From assembly GCA_030340625.1 (NCBI GenBank), contig JAOPHQ010005150.1, forward strand, positions 138,495 to 202,494: DNA of 64,000 nt, written 5' to 3'. Position numbers and translations under genes: made by a program. This document shows positions 12,137 to 22,492 of this stretch, in pieces. Each line of letters opens with the position of its first letter. Position 1 is the first letter of the stretch. This stretch comes from Merluccius polli. Its lineage: Eukaryota; Chordata; Actinopteri; Gadiformes; Merlucciidae. Under the pieces are notes generated by a model. The model was not told the DNA's origin. It searched no databases and saw only the letters and a program-made list of their open reading frames with translations.

Positions 12137-14214
12137 CTGGAATGCACACTGCATTCCAGAGAAGAGGATCCAGATGAACCAAGACTGAAAACAAAGAAAC
12201 GATACAACAAAAGTGACGAGAGATGCTCAAGTTTTAGTGAAGAAGACCCAAAGCAAAGAGAGAATACAAAAAGAGTAACAAGACAAGCACTTCTCGAGTA
12301 GAAGGTGAACCAGATGACTCTACACCAATCAAAAGAAAGAAAAATAGAAAGACTTACACAAGATGGAAAAAATCAGCTATCTCTGTCTCAGTTGAGAAGA
12401 GTGATTCTCTGGTTGTAGCTCATGTTCCAAAAGTAAGTGGGTCCAAAAAATACCACCAGAAGAAAAACTACTGTCTTTACTGTGGGGTACCACAATCAAA
12501 AATTGCACGCCATCTGGAACGTAAACACGGGGATAAAAGGGAAGTTGCTAATGCAGTGATGCGTGCAAAGCACACTAAAGAAAGGAGAGATCAGCTGGAT
12601 CTCCTTCGCAAGCAAGGAAATCGGGCACACAACATTGACGCGCTCACAAAAGGAAAAGGGACACTGGTACCTTGTAAACAACAAAGCGACAACAGCAGTC
12701 CCAAAGCATGCAAAGCATTGCTTTGCATGCTTTGGGTACTTCAAGCGCAAATCTCTGTGGAAGCATGCAAAACGGTGCTCACTTGTTCAAAGTGCTCGCA
12801 GAACACTACCTGGAAAAACAAGAATACAGACACTCTGTGCATCTGCTCAACCTGTACCAAAAGACGTGAACATGAAGGTATGGGCCCTCGTGAATGGCAT
12901 GACTCGAGATGAAATTGCAGATGCAGTAAAAGAAGACAAATATATCATGAAGGTTGGAGAAGATGTACAACCGGCAACGTGAAACTGCCTCTCAACATGA
13001 AAATGTTCGTCAAATTATGCGAGGTCTGGGCAGACTCTTGATCCTAGGAAGGACGGTGACCCCTCTGGAAATGATGGAGGATTATATTAATCCACAACAC
13101 TTTCACCATGTGATTCGAGCTGTCAAAGAAGTAGCTGGCTTTGATGAAAACAGGAACAAGTTTGAGAAACCCACCCTAGCCACAAAGCTAGGGCAAAGCA
13201 TCCAGAGAGTTGCAGACATCATGGAGGCTGAAGCTCTTTCATCCCAGAACAATGAAAAGAAGCAGGTTGTCCAAGAGTTTAGACGCATATACAGTCTTAC
13301 CTGGAATGAGATGATCTCTTCTGCTGCATACCGTACACTTGAGGAGAAGAAATGGAACAAACCCAAGCTCATTCCGTTAGCAGAGGATGTGAAAAAAATG
13401 CACATGTACATGACTGACAAGCAGAAACAATATTACAGGGAGTTGTCGGATGAGAAAATCTCAAGGAATTGGAGTAATCTTGCCAAAGTAATATTGGCAC
13501 AGATAATCCTTTTCAACCGAAGGCGAGAAGGCGAGGTCTCAAAGATGCGTTTGGAAACATTCATCACCAGGGACAACTCCCCATTTAATGAAGACATTGG
13601 TGAAGCACTGACGGCATTGGAGAAAAGGCTCTGCCAGCATTTTGAACGTGTGGAAATTCGAGGGAAGCGTGGCAGGAAGGTGCCCATCATCCTTACTCCA
13701 GCAATGGTGCAATCTCTGGAACTACTTGTGGAAGAGAGAAGCTCATGTGGAGTAGGTGAAAACATCTACTTATTTGCAAGACCAGGCTTTAAAACAAGGC
13801 TTAGGGGGTCCGACTGCATCCGTGAGTTGGCTAAAAACTGTGGGGCCGAAAAACCTGAAGCTATGTCATCGACGAAACTAAGAAAACAAGTAGCCACTCT
13901 GTCAAGAGTACTGAATCTAAATGACACCGAACAAGATCTTTTGGCAGACTTTCTGGGACATGACATAAGGGTACACAGAAAGTTCTACCGCCTCCCTGAA
14001 GGGACTTTGCAGTTGGCAAAGATTAGTAAGGTATTGATGGCATGTGAACAGGGCAGACTGGCAGAATTCAAGGGGAAAAGTCTGGACCAAATCTCGATTA
14101 GCCCCAATGGTAAGATATTATTTATTGTAAGGGCAATGTTGACTGTGCACCTGTATAATTGTCATTCACACATATTTCATTTGATTCAATTTGCCTTTGT
14201 TTGTCATCATGAAG

Positions 14215-14767
14215 ACCAATCTGAAATTATGGAAGAAAGCTCAGAGGAGTCATCTGAATATGAAGATCATCCAGCTGCTCCAGCAGGTATGTCTATGCTT
14301 CTGACTGGTGTGCTAGATCATAATAACATTACTCTTTTTTTTGTATTAATGCTAACATCCCCAATCTATACACAGTAATTCTGGACATCATACAGTCAGA
14401 CTGTATAGATGGCTAGTCACGCCACGTACATAATTTTGTTTCCTATGTATGTTTCCAGGAGAGGAACCTGTGACTCAACATAAGAAAGGCACTTCAAAGC
14501 AGCAGCTTGGACAGAAGCAAGGCTCGGGAGGTAAGAATGTGGTGTCGCCATTATGTGTCCTGTATTTCCACATGTATGTTAAATTATTCTTGTAGCTGTG
14601 TTTGGTCAGAGTGTCTATACACAGTAACTCTGGACATGTATACACATTACACAACAAGTAAAGGCTCATTCTTGCCCTGTTTGAGTTGATTTTCTATGAA
14701 TGTTTTCTAGGAGGAGCTTCAGTGACTCAACACAAACAGCAGCCTGTAGAAGAGCGACACTCAGGAG
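14215..14767 (+). pseudogene. Three small exons, two of them paralogous
   Basis: Exons 14215-14286 (acidic, EEIM-like ESSEESSEYEDH), 14459-14530 (GEEPVTQHKKGTSKQQ) and 14711-14767 (GGASVTQHKQQPVEER) have AG/GT borders and all use the same phase (one base before the donor). The last two share the VTQHK core, implying exon duplication. All would encode a hydrophilic linker between the recombinase core and the C-terminal domain. Confidence 0.55.
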
Positions 14768-15027
14768 GTGAGCGTGACACGTGGCTCTTTCTTTTCCCAC
14801 TGTGATGTACATTTGTGTCAGCAGCAGTTTCTATACACTATAACTAAACAGCAAGAGGAAAATCAAAGGCTGATCGACCCTTTTCATGCCAGACACCAGC
14901 TAGTCTGTCCAGTCTCTTCTGCTTGGCTGGGAAATTTACTTTGTCATCACAATGCCTTCACAAATGGTGTGAAGTAAAAATATCCTCTTCATCGTTTTTA
15001 TAGGACAAGGTCTATACTCCAGCACTG

Positions 15028-15151
15028 AGGGTATTCCAGAAAGCAGGTTATGTGAAAACCCAGAATTAACAAACTAGAAAAGTTTCACTTCACAGGTTCA
15101 GTTCAGGGTTAGGCTCAGAGTTTGTTGAACCTCCTTTCTGGAATACCCCTC
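15028..15151. mobile_element. Short MITE
   Basis: The inverted ends are GGGTATTCCAGAAAGCAGGTT at left and, reversed at right, GGGTATTCCAGAAAGGAGGTT. About 120 bp, with no coding content. It lies in or next to the uncertain exon after the acceptor near 15001. Confidence 0.6.
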
Positions 15152-15169
15152 AGGTTGAACACTAATATA

Positions 15170-16389
15170 CACTCACCGGCCACTTTATTAGGTACACCTT
15201 GCTAGTACCGGGTTGGACCCCCTTTTGCCTTCAGAACTGCCTTAATCCTTCGTGGCACAGATTCAACAAGGTACTGGAAACATTCCTCAGAGAGTTTGGT
15301 CCATATTGACATGATAGCATCACGCAGTTGCTGCAGATTTGTCGGCTGCACATCCATGATGCGAATCTCCCGTTCCACCACATCCCAAAGGTGCTCTATT
15401 GGATTGAGATCTGGTGACTGTGGAGGCCATTTGAGTACAGTGAACTCATTGTCATGTTCAAGAAACCAGTCTGAGATGATTCGCGCTTTATGACATGGCG
15501 CGTTATCCTGCTGGAAGTAGCCATCAGAAGATGGGTACACTGTGGTCATAAAGGGATGGACATGGTCAGCAACAATACTCAGGTAGTCTGTGGCTTTGAC
15601 ACGATGCTCAATTGGTACTAATAAGCCCAAAGTGTGCCAGGAAAATATCCCCCACACCATTACACCACCACCACCAGCCTGAACCGTTGATACAAGGCAG
15701 GATGGATCCATGCTTTCATGTTGTTGACGCCAAATTCTGACCCTACCATCCGAATGTCGCAGCAGAAATCGAGACTCATCAGACCAGGCAACGTTTTTCC
15801 AATCTTCGATTGTCCAATTTTGGTGAGCCTGTGCGAATTGTAGCCTCAGTTTCCTGTTCTTAGCTGACAGGAGTGGCACCTGGTGTGGTCTTCTGCTGCT
15901 GTAGCCCATCCGCCTCAAGGTTCGACGTGTTGTGCGTTCAGAGATGCTCTTCTGCATACCTCTGTTGTAACGAGTGGTTATTTGAGTTACAGTTGCCTTT
16001 CTATCAGCTCGAACCAGTCTGGCCATTCTCCTCTGACCTCTAGCATCAACAAGGCATTTGCGCCCACAGAACTGCCGCTCACTGGATATTTTCTCTTTTT
16101 GGGACCATTCTCTGTAAACCCTAGAGATGGTTGTGCGTGAAAATCCCAGTAGATCAGCAGTCTCTGAAATACTCAGACCAGCCCGTCTGGCACCAACAAC
16201 CATGCCACGTTCAAAGTCACTTAAATCACCTTTCTTCCCCATTCTGATGCTCGGTTTGAACTGCAGCAGATCGTCCTGACCATGTCTACATGCCTAAATG
16301 CATTGAGTTGCTGCCATGTGATTGGCTGATTAGAAATTTGCGTTAACGAGCAGTTGGACAGGTGTACCTAATAAAGTGGCCGGTGAGTG
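15170..16389 (-). mobile_element. Complete Tc1-like transposon (DD36E)
   Basis: The inverted ends CACTCACCGGCCACTTTATT continue into AGGTACACCT. TA dinucleotides flank both ends (15168-15169, 16390-16391), the Tc1/mariner target. The 1220-bp element holds one uninterrupted transposase frame on the minus strand. With intact ends and an intact enzyme it is the best candidate in the window for recent activity. It sits in the last intron of the decayed recombinase-like gene. Confidence 0.95.
15202..16242 (-). CDS. Tc1-like DDE transposase, DD36E type
   Basis: This 346-residue protein would excise and insert the element by DDE-type DNA cleavage in the nucleus. Residues 1-110 form the paired helix-turn-helix DNA-binding region (LSISETADLLGFSRTTISRV; NRGMQKSISERTTRRTLRRM), with basic stretches between. 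Catalytic residues: D155 (WSDESRF), D246 (FQQDNAPCHK) and E283 (NPIEHLWD). Thirty-six residues lie between the second D and the E, rather than the usual 34 of Tc1. The GGGG motif (residues 190-193) typical of the family is present. Length is normal for Tc1 transposases and there is no stop or frameshift. The DD36E spacing matches the family published as Incomer; membership is inferred from spacing. Confidence 0.95.
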   Translation of the reverse strand: MGKKGDLSDFERGMVVGARRAGLSISETADLLGFSRTTISRVYREWSQKEKISSERQFCGRKCLVDARGQRRMARLVRADRKATVTQITTRYNRGMQKSISERTTRRTLRRMGYSSRRPHQVPLLSAKNRKLRLQFAQAHQNWTIEDWKNVAWSDESRFLLRHSDGRVRIWRQQHESMDPSCLVSTVQAGGGGVMVWGIFSWHTLGLLVPIEHRVKATDYLSIVADHVHPFMTTVYPSSDGYFQQDNAPCHKARIISDWFLEHDNEFTVLKWPPQSPDLNPIEHLWDVVEREIRIMDVQPTNLQQLRDAIMSIWTKLSEECFQYLVESVPRRIKAVLKAKGGPTRY

Positions 16390-16722
16390 TACATACGCCA
16401 AAACACTTACCTGGTAGCTAAGTAAACAGCAGTGTGAGAGAAATTACCAAGCACGTAGCTCCTTAACAATTAATTAAATATATGACCATGAAATTAACAA
16501 TTTTTTATACGGGTAACTTGTCCAGGCAAAACATGGGTAGGGTCTCAACCCAACAACCCATGGTCTTTAGTCAACGACCCTTACATACACAAAAAGCACA
16601 TACACCTGTGGGTGGGAGGGCAGGAAAGTCAGGCTGGCTTCCCCTTTCCTGTTCATGTGACAATTTTCAGCATGTATTACATTTCCTGTGTAATAAATGT
16701 TCTTTACAATCTCCTTTCCAAG

Positions 16723-16929
16723 GTGGTAAAAAGGCAAAACGAAAGTGGTCAACAGAGGAGGTGAAAGCAGTTGAAGAGTCTCTGATGGTTTTCATTCGTA
16801 CGGGCAAGACTCCTGGAAAACAAGACTGAGAGGTGCATCGCTGCATCCCCTGAAGCCCTCGCTCACAGAGACTGGAGAGGTGTGAAGTTCTATGTTCACA
16901 ATAGAATCGTTTCAGATCATAAGCTGTAG
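16723..16929 (+). pseudogene. Last exon: basic C-terminal domain of the recombinase-like gene
   Basis: After an AG acceptor (TTTCCAAG) the frame reads GGKKAKRKWSTEEVKAVEES, then a GKTPGKQD stretch. A one-base loss near 16831 shifts the frame; the next frame reads ERCIAASPEALAHRDWRGVK and ends at TAG 16927-16929. The W-S-x-E-E-V-x-A-V pattern recalls Myb-like helices, and a Cys-containing middle follows. I infer a small DNA-binding tail. The single-base break could be decay or an assembly error. Confidence 0.6.
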
Positions 16930-17203
16930 ACATGGACCATGTTTACAAAGGTAGGCCTACACCTTTCACACCATGACAGAAGGCCTTCTGTTTCCATAGG
17001 AACACTGTAGCCATCGGATATATCTACTGTATGTCAGCTGTACACAGTGAGACTGAAACTGTTTGTCTGTTGGAAAAACTATTGTTGTGGCTCTGACCCA
17101 AGATCTGTATGAAGTCACCTGTTCTATCCCTTTGAGTAGTGAGGGTTTTGTTTTTTTCAAATGCTGCTTTTCAACATTCACCTCAAATAGTTAAGGAGCT
17201 TGA

Positions 17204-18203
17204 TAATTATGGGGGTATTATTGAAACAATATTATTTGTGTGTGCGTATCTCAATCTGTGTGTGTGTAATAAGATTTGTGTGTATTCACATTTGTGTGTA
17301 TTCACATTTGTGGGTGCGTAATAAGATTTGTCTGTATTCACATTTGTGTGTGTGTGTAAACAAATCTGTGTGTCTGTATTCACATTTGTGTGAGATCTGC
17401 AAATGTCTGTCATCAGTTATAACTCAGGCGGGAGCTCTGATTGGCCGTCTTTTTACACGTGGATTTTGGCACACTTCTGCCGTGCAGATCTGCAAATGCG
17501 ATCCGTGTGTAAAAACGATTTGTCTGTAACTTCAGGCAATACAGTCTACACACCACTAGTCGGCGCGTAGCACCCAGTGACGTTAAGCGGGGGTAAGATG
17601 GGTAAGATGGCTGCCGTTAATGAGACTGGCCGGTCGTCGGAAACTTCGAACAACTCATGGGCTTTACAATGCGTTTATTTATGAGGAAAACAAACGTTAA
17701 CTTACCCATGAGTTGTTTGAAGTTTCCGACGACTGGCCAGTCTCATTAACAGCAGCCATCTTACCCATGACAATGACACGCTTAACATCACTGTGTGCTA
17801 CGCGCCGACTAGTGGTTTGTAGACTGTATTGCCTGAAGTTACAGACAAATCGTTTTTACACACGGATCGCATTTGCAGAGTGCCAAAATCCACGTGTAAA
17901 AAGACGCCCAATCACAGCTCCCGCCTGAGTTATAACTGATGACAGACATTTGCAGATCTCAGTATGCATTTTTTTACACACACAAATGTGAATACAGACA
18001 CACAAATGTTATTACCAACACACAAATGTGAATACAGACACACAGATGTGTTTACACACACAAATGTGAATACAGACAGACAAATCTTATTACGCACACA
18101 CAAATGTGAATACACACAAATGTGAATATGTACACAAATCTTATTACACACACAGATTGAGATACGCACACACAAATAATATTGTCTCAATACCCCAATA
18201 GAC
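17204..18203. repeat. 1-kb foldback element (near-perfect inverted repeat)
   Basis: The left arm (about 17204-17664) and right arm (about 17697-18203) are reverse complements almost end to end, around a spacer of roughly 30 bp. Shared landmarks are ATTTGTGTGTGCGTATCTCA, CCACTAGTCGGCGCGTAGCA and a CATGAGTTGTTCGAAGTTTC-like block next to the centre. Outer parts of the arms are TGTGTGTATTCACATTTG-type minisatellite. No transposase. Confidence 0.85.
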
Positions 18204-19557
18204 AATTACCTGTTTCCTTGGATAACATTGCGCGGGGGACCAGCTCTGCACAGCTTGTTTAATCCTTTCTAATTTTTGTAATGTTTTCTTTGAATTATGT
18301 CATAATGTCTATGGTCAATTCTAATAGTGTGATTGTACATCTCTCCAAGGGTTAATCCGTTTTTTAGGCGACACCCCTTTTCCATATTATAAGACCTTTT
18401 TAAGATGTTTCGAAAGATATTTCAAGGCATTTTATGAATGTTTGTATGTTTTGCTCTTAAAATGCACTTTTACCACAATTGTTTTTGTACAATGGGTTTT
18501 TATTAGAGCTGTCCCCAAAAGAATAGCTCTAAAGATGTAACATTAAATGCTAATGTTTTGGCAGAAGTATCCTTGCTATCTTCCTTGTCTTAATTTAGTT
18601 GACTGTGGTATTTACTCTCACTTAGACACACTTTGGAATGGGAGAGGCGTGGTTGTTTGAAATGTAACAGCTTTAGTCTATGGCACAAGCTCAACATGTT
18701 GTATAATTATTATCTAAATCTTCATCTTCAATAAACAACACTGTTGTGGTGTTTCAATATGGACATAAATACAGGGCACAGAGGTGAGGTGGAATTATGG
18801 AGATTTATTGCAGGCTACCAGAGATTGGAGGTAAAGTGGAGAGGAGATGATGGCTGACGGAGGCTGAGGACTGTAGCTGGCTGGAGAGGTGCAGGGACAA
18901 GCAGGCAGGTTGGATAGAGTACCAGGGCACGTATAAAACACAAACAATAAATCCTCAAAAATGCTGGAGAAGGTGAGTGAGTGGGTGAGTGAAACTGAGT
19001 GAGACAGGGAGGAGCACAGGAGATGCATGGAGGGGCAAAACACTGGGTCATGGCTAGATCAGAAAGATGGGATAAACACAAGCATGTTTGTAATTAGTAG
19101 TTAGTGCGTGTTGCCTTGTAACAAATAAGATGTTTTGAGTTGTATCACAGTACTGACACATACAGGTTATTTAAAATTGACTGTGCTTGACTGACCTCAT
19201 AAAAGCCAATGCAGTAGGGTTACTTTAGAAAAAAAAAAAAAAGTGTGTATCTTAAATTTGAGGTTATATTATTAAAATAGATTTTTTTTACAAGTTCAGG
19301 GATGTCATTCATGTGTTCCTATCAAGTCTAGAAAGGGTGGTCCTGGTAAGGTAGGCATTAATTGGAGGTCTCGAGAAGGCAACAAATACAAGAATGTGTG
19401 TGTGTGTGTGTGTGGTCCTGCAAGGCCCACCGCTCCAATTCCTATATATGTCTGTGTGTGACATACACACTGGCACCTGGATGGGTCAAATGCAGAGGAA
19501 AAATCTCACCCTGGGATCAATAATGTATCTTCTTTTCTGTCATGTTTTGAAAATTCA
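18204..19557. other. No gene recognised
   Basis: No exon with similarity I know. A (GT)n microsatellite sits near 19397-19415, and a GGAGA/GTGAG-rich low-complexity part lies at 18830-19040. The segment 18780-19080 may be an interspersed repeat but I cannot place its ends. Confidence 0.4.
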
Positions 19558-19936
19558 TTGGTAAAACTGTGTGAGAAACCCTGGATCGTGAACTTGTTTG
19601 CATTGGTTGCAGCACATGCTAATTGTTCACTTTTCTATATTAAAGCGGAAGAGGACATCCCATTTCCAAAGAGAGAATACGATGATCTGAACCTGAGATA
19701 CTGTCAACTTCAGGAGGACTATGTCAACCTGCAACACGAGTTCAACACACTCTGTGGTCTTTGAGTGGCTGATTACAAATAATGGGCAGCTTAGAGAGAA
19801 TTCACAACAAACTTACAGTAGAGGACCACCTATTGATTATATTGATGAAATTAAGGTTGGGCCTATGTAATACTGACTTGGCTTATAGATTTCAGGTATC
19901 AAAAATCACCATATCAAATATTTTGCGGAGCTGGGT

Positions 19937-20871
19937 CCCTGCCTGGGTATACCCATGCTGCCTTGCGCGCTCGAAAATTCGAACTGCCAGGCTATGACCG
20001 GTTCCTCTCGCAAGAATTTGCAAGGGGTGGGTATCCAATCACAGAACGAGGAGGGACGGAAAGACGATGACGCATAGTATTCGACAGACGAAAGCTTGTA
20101 GTTCGTTCGTACAGATCCAACATGGCTGCAGCAGAAGTGAAGCTCTCTTTCGATCTGTGGACAGTGTTCTAGATAGTTTAGAACGAAAGTTTATTTTAAA
20201 AGAACAACTTGCACAAACAACAATAATCGTTTGACGACATCTTGTAAACAATGTCATCTTCTTCCTCGATGCTTGCAATGCTCGCCGAATTTCTGTCGCT
20301 TTACATACGTCATCTGGTATAATTGATACGATACTAGTTTTCATTCCAACCATGTAGCAGCACACCCGACTTGGCTCATTCCATCAACTCAACTGAGCTG
20401 AACTTGCAGCCACATCCACTGTATAGCTGCAAGTTTTGGACTGCGTGAAGACAGTTCAGTTGATCTGTCTCCACGCAGTCCAAAACTTGCAGCTATACAG
20501 TGGATGTGGCTGCAAGTTCAGTTCAGTTGAGTTGATGGAATGAGCCAAGTCGGGTGTGCTGCTGCATGTTTGGGAAGAGAACCTGCAGTCACACAGCCCC
20601 TGTATGGATCAGTTTGACACCCCTGACACTTCACAGGTGTCAGACTGATCCATAAAAGGGCTGTGTGGCTGCTAGTTTTCATTCCAACCATGTAGCAGCA
20701 CACCCGACTTGGCTCATTCCATCAACTCGATACTCGACTTATGATAGACATTCGTAGCGCCCAATAAACGGCTCTGGACGATCGGGAACCACGCCTCCAC
20801 TACAGGAAAATTAATAGGTAGTCGCCAGACTGCATCTCATTTGTGATTTATTCTGGTGTTAGCCAGGCTAC
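19937..20871. repeat. Palindrome-rich insertion inside the PIF fossil
   Basis: It separates HTH codons (..RSWVPA, to about 19937) from the next conserved codons (AFILKSLIKWP, from about 20878). The left edge reads GCCTGGGTATACCC and the right edge, reversed, TAGCCTGGCTAACACC, so the ends share GCCTGG. A possible 6-bp duplication CCCTGC flanks it. The interior contains the hairpins listed separately. The element class is not determined. Confidence 0.55.
20357..20562. repeat. Palindrome with 91-nt arms
   Basis: The left arm 20357-20447 and right arm 20472-20562 are reverse complements with one mismatch, separated by about 24 nt. A second hairpin follows at about 20591-20670 (CACACAGCCC ... GGGCTGTGTG). 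The 56-bp stretch from TAGTTTTCATTCCAACCATG occurs directly repeated at about 20334 and 20672. No gene content. Confidence 0.85.
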
Positions 20872-21065
20872 CCTGCTATGGCCTTCATCCTCAAGTCACT
20901 CATTAAATGGCCAAGTAAGGGTGCAGTACTGAAAAATATGCCAAAAATAATCAAATGCAACTTTAAAAGATGCAGGTGCATAATAGATTGCACAGACATT
21001 TTCATAGCTAGACCCAGTAGTCTGACTGCCAGGGCCCAGACATGGTCAAACTATAAACACAACAC

Positions 21066-21138
21066 TAGGGCTGTCCCGAATACCATATTTTGGGCTCCGG
21101 AGCTTCGGTAGTAATCGACAGCGAATATTCGAATATTC

Positions 21139-21169
<31 letters not shown>

Positions 21170-22492
21170 AAAAAAAAAAAAAAAAAATAGTTTTTTATGC
21201 CAATTGCCTTAGCCCCAGATGTTCCCACATTACTCCTTATTAGGGATGGGCATAATTAATCGATGATCGATCATTGATCGTTAAGAAATGTGTCGATCAA
21301 TTTATATTGTTATCGATCAAAAGGACGTTGTGTTGCATATGTGAGTCTTGAAGCGGTGCGGTGATCGCGGCTTTAGTTCCCCGTGTCTGATCGCTGTAAT
21401 TCGGAGCGTGAATATCGGTTGAATATCTAATATCTTTCTAACTTTAAAAAACACTTTAGTATTTTTAAGACGATAGTCGCACATCCCTCGTAACTACGCC
21501 GTGAAGGTGAACCCTCCCGGACTCCACTATTAACATGAACCGCTCCGCAGGAGGAGCTGCACGTCCACACGCACCGGACACCAAAATACCAACAAACATG
21601 TTTTCCATTTGCTTGCTGTTAAATAAAGTTGTGTGCAGTTATACGGTTAAATACGATTATTGATTAATGACCGATCGCGTACTGCGGTCAAGACAGCCGT
21701 CTCTCGGTTTCGCGTGGTCAAGCCAGCCGCTCCAACATTTTAAATACTTCCATAACTGACATTTTAGCAAAACGTTCAGCCTCATATGTTTTCTGACTAA
21801 GGTATTGCTTTTAGATAGTTCATGCAATTGTTTCTAAATGTGTGGCTCATCTTTTTGTCGCGAGCCTTTTCCGAGCGCCGGCTGCATATTGTATGGGCAT
21901 GTCGGCCTTTTCCCCTTTTTTCAAAACAGTTATACAGTTTAATGCCCACTTTTACTGCCTTGTTTGATTATTGTTGGCCGATAAGTAGGCTACTTATTGT
22001 AATTGGAATACAGACTTAGTCTTGTTGAATCTCCAAACCTTTAAGAGCGCATTGTTCGGCTAGGGGACGGGCTGCCATAGGGAGGTTCGGCCGGACGATT
22101 TCAGGCCGATTATTTTGTATTTTTTTATTTTGTGTATTATTATTTTTGGGCCGGTCCAGATTATTGGGCCAGTCCAGGACTGTCATAATACGGTCGTAGG
22201 TCCGCGGTGCGCTACAAACGCTACAAACTGAAGCCTGACGTTCACTGCTGTGAGTGATGTCGCGCCCAAGCTGAGATGGTATATATTTCCACATCTTAAC
22301 AGTCAAGTATAAATATAGTACAAGAATGTGCTGACAAAATGTATTTTGCGGTTCGCCTTTAGTGATAGCCTACATTTAGGAAAAAAAAAAAAAAAAAAAA
22401 AAAAAAACGAATATCCGAATCCCAAAATTGAAAACCGAATACCTACCCAACGAACGAATATCCGAATAGTCGAATATTCGGGTCCAGCCCTA
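21066..22492. mobile_element. Composite hAT element, copy 2
   Basis: It has the same ends as copy 1 (TAGGGCTGTCCCGAATA) and an 8-bp target duplication CACAACAC (21058-21065 and 22493-22500). Removing it restores the reading frame of the PIF transposase. It contains a 29-G tract (21139-21167) and the inner TAGGGATGGGCATAATTAAT segment at 21241. No transposase encoded; 1427 bp. Confidence 0.88.

Larger units (their letters stand above)
9208..14109 (+). pseudogene. Core exon: zinc fingers and tyrosine recombinase domain
   Basis: The exon opens after TATTGTAG. It reads to 9383, is interrupted by the hAT at 9384-12136, and resumes in the same frame when the element and one target duplication are removed. 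Downstream pieces: a Cys2-His finger (YCLYCGVPQ ... ARHLERKHG, about 12470-12535), a second finger (CFACFGYF ... HAKRC, about 12717-12780), then 12954-14109. The recombinase core shows an R box (NRRREGEVSKM), a basic hairpin (KRGRKVPIIL), a second R box (TKLRKQVATL, with T where the canonical His sits), then FLGHDIRVH and a Tyr (RKFYR, codon 13986-13988). The order R, K, R, H, Y fits tyrosine recombinases. Frameshifts near 12290, between the fingers and near 12950 break the frame. Confidence 0.7.
4537..16929 (+). pseudogene. Multi-exon zinc-finger / tyrosine-recombinase-like gene, decayed
   Basis: A gene model can be followed through GT-AG boundaries from a start codon at 4537-4539 (the last three bases of exon 1) to a stop at 16927-16929. 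Exons seen: 5693-5741, 6200-6249, 6392-6535, 8031-8081, 9208-14109 (broken by a hAT), 14215-14286, 14459-14530, 14711-14767 and 16723-16929; one further exon near 15002 is uncertain. Phases agree between exons. The protein would be an acidic/serine-rich N-terminus, a Cys-His zinc finger, a second Cys-rich finger, a tyrosine recombinase core and a basic C-terminal domain. Lesions: hAT insertion, frameshifts near 12290, between the two fingers (12560-12700) and near 12950, and one in the last exon near 16831. I do not know the family name. It resembles fish multicopy recombinase-fold proteins and may be Crypton-like, but that is inference. Confidence 0.65.

Noticed and set aside
12496..12750. 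Antisense open frame over the zinc-finger exon
   Set aside because: It is a shadow produced by the palindrome at 12700-12736; the plus strand has the finger signature.
17200..17529. Cys/Val-rich open frame
   Set aside because: It is a translation of the TGTGTGTATTCACATT minisatellite in the foldback arm.
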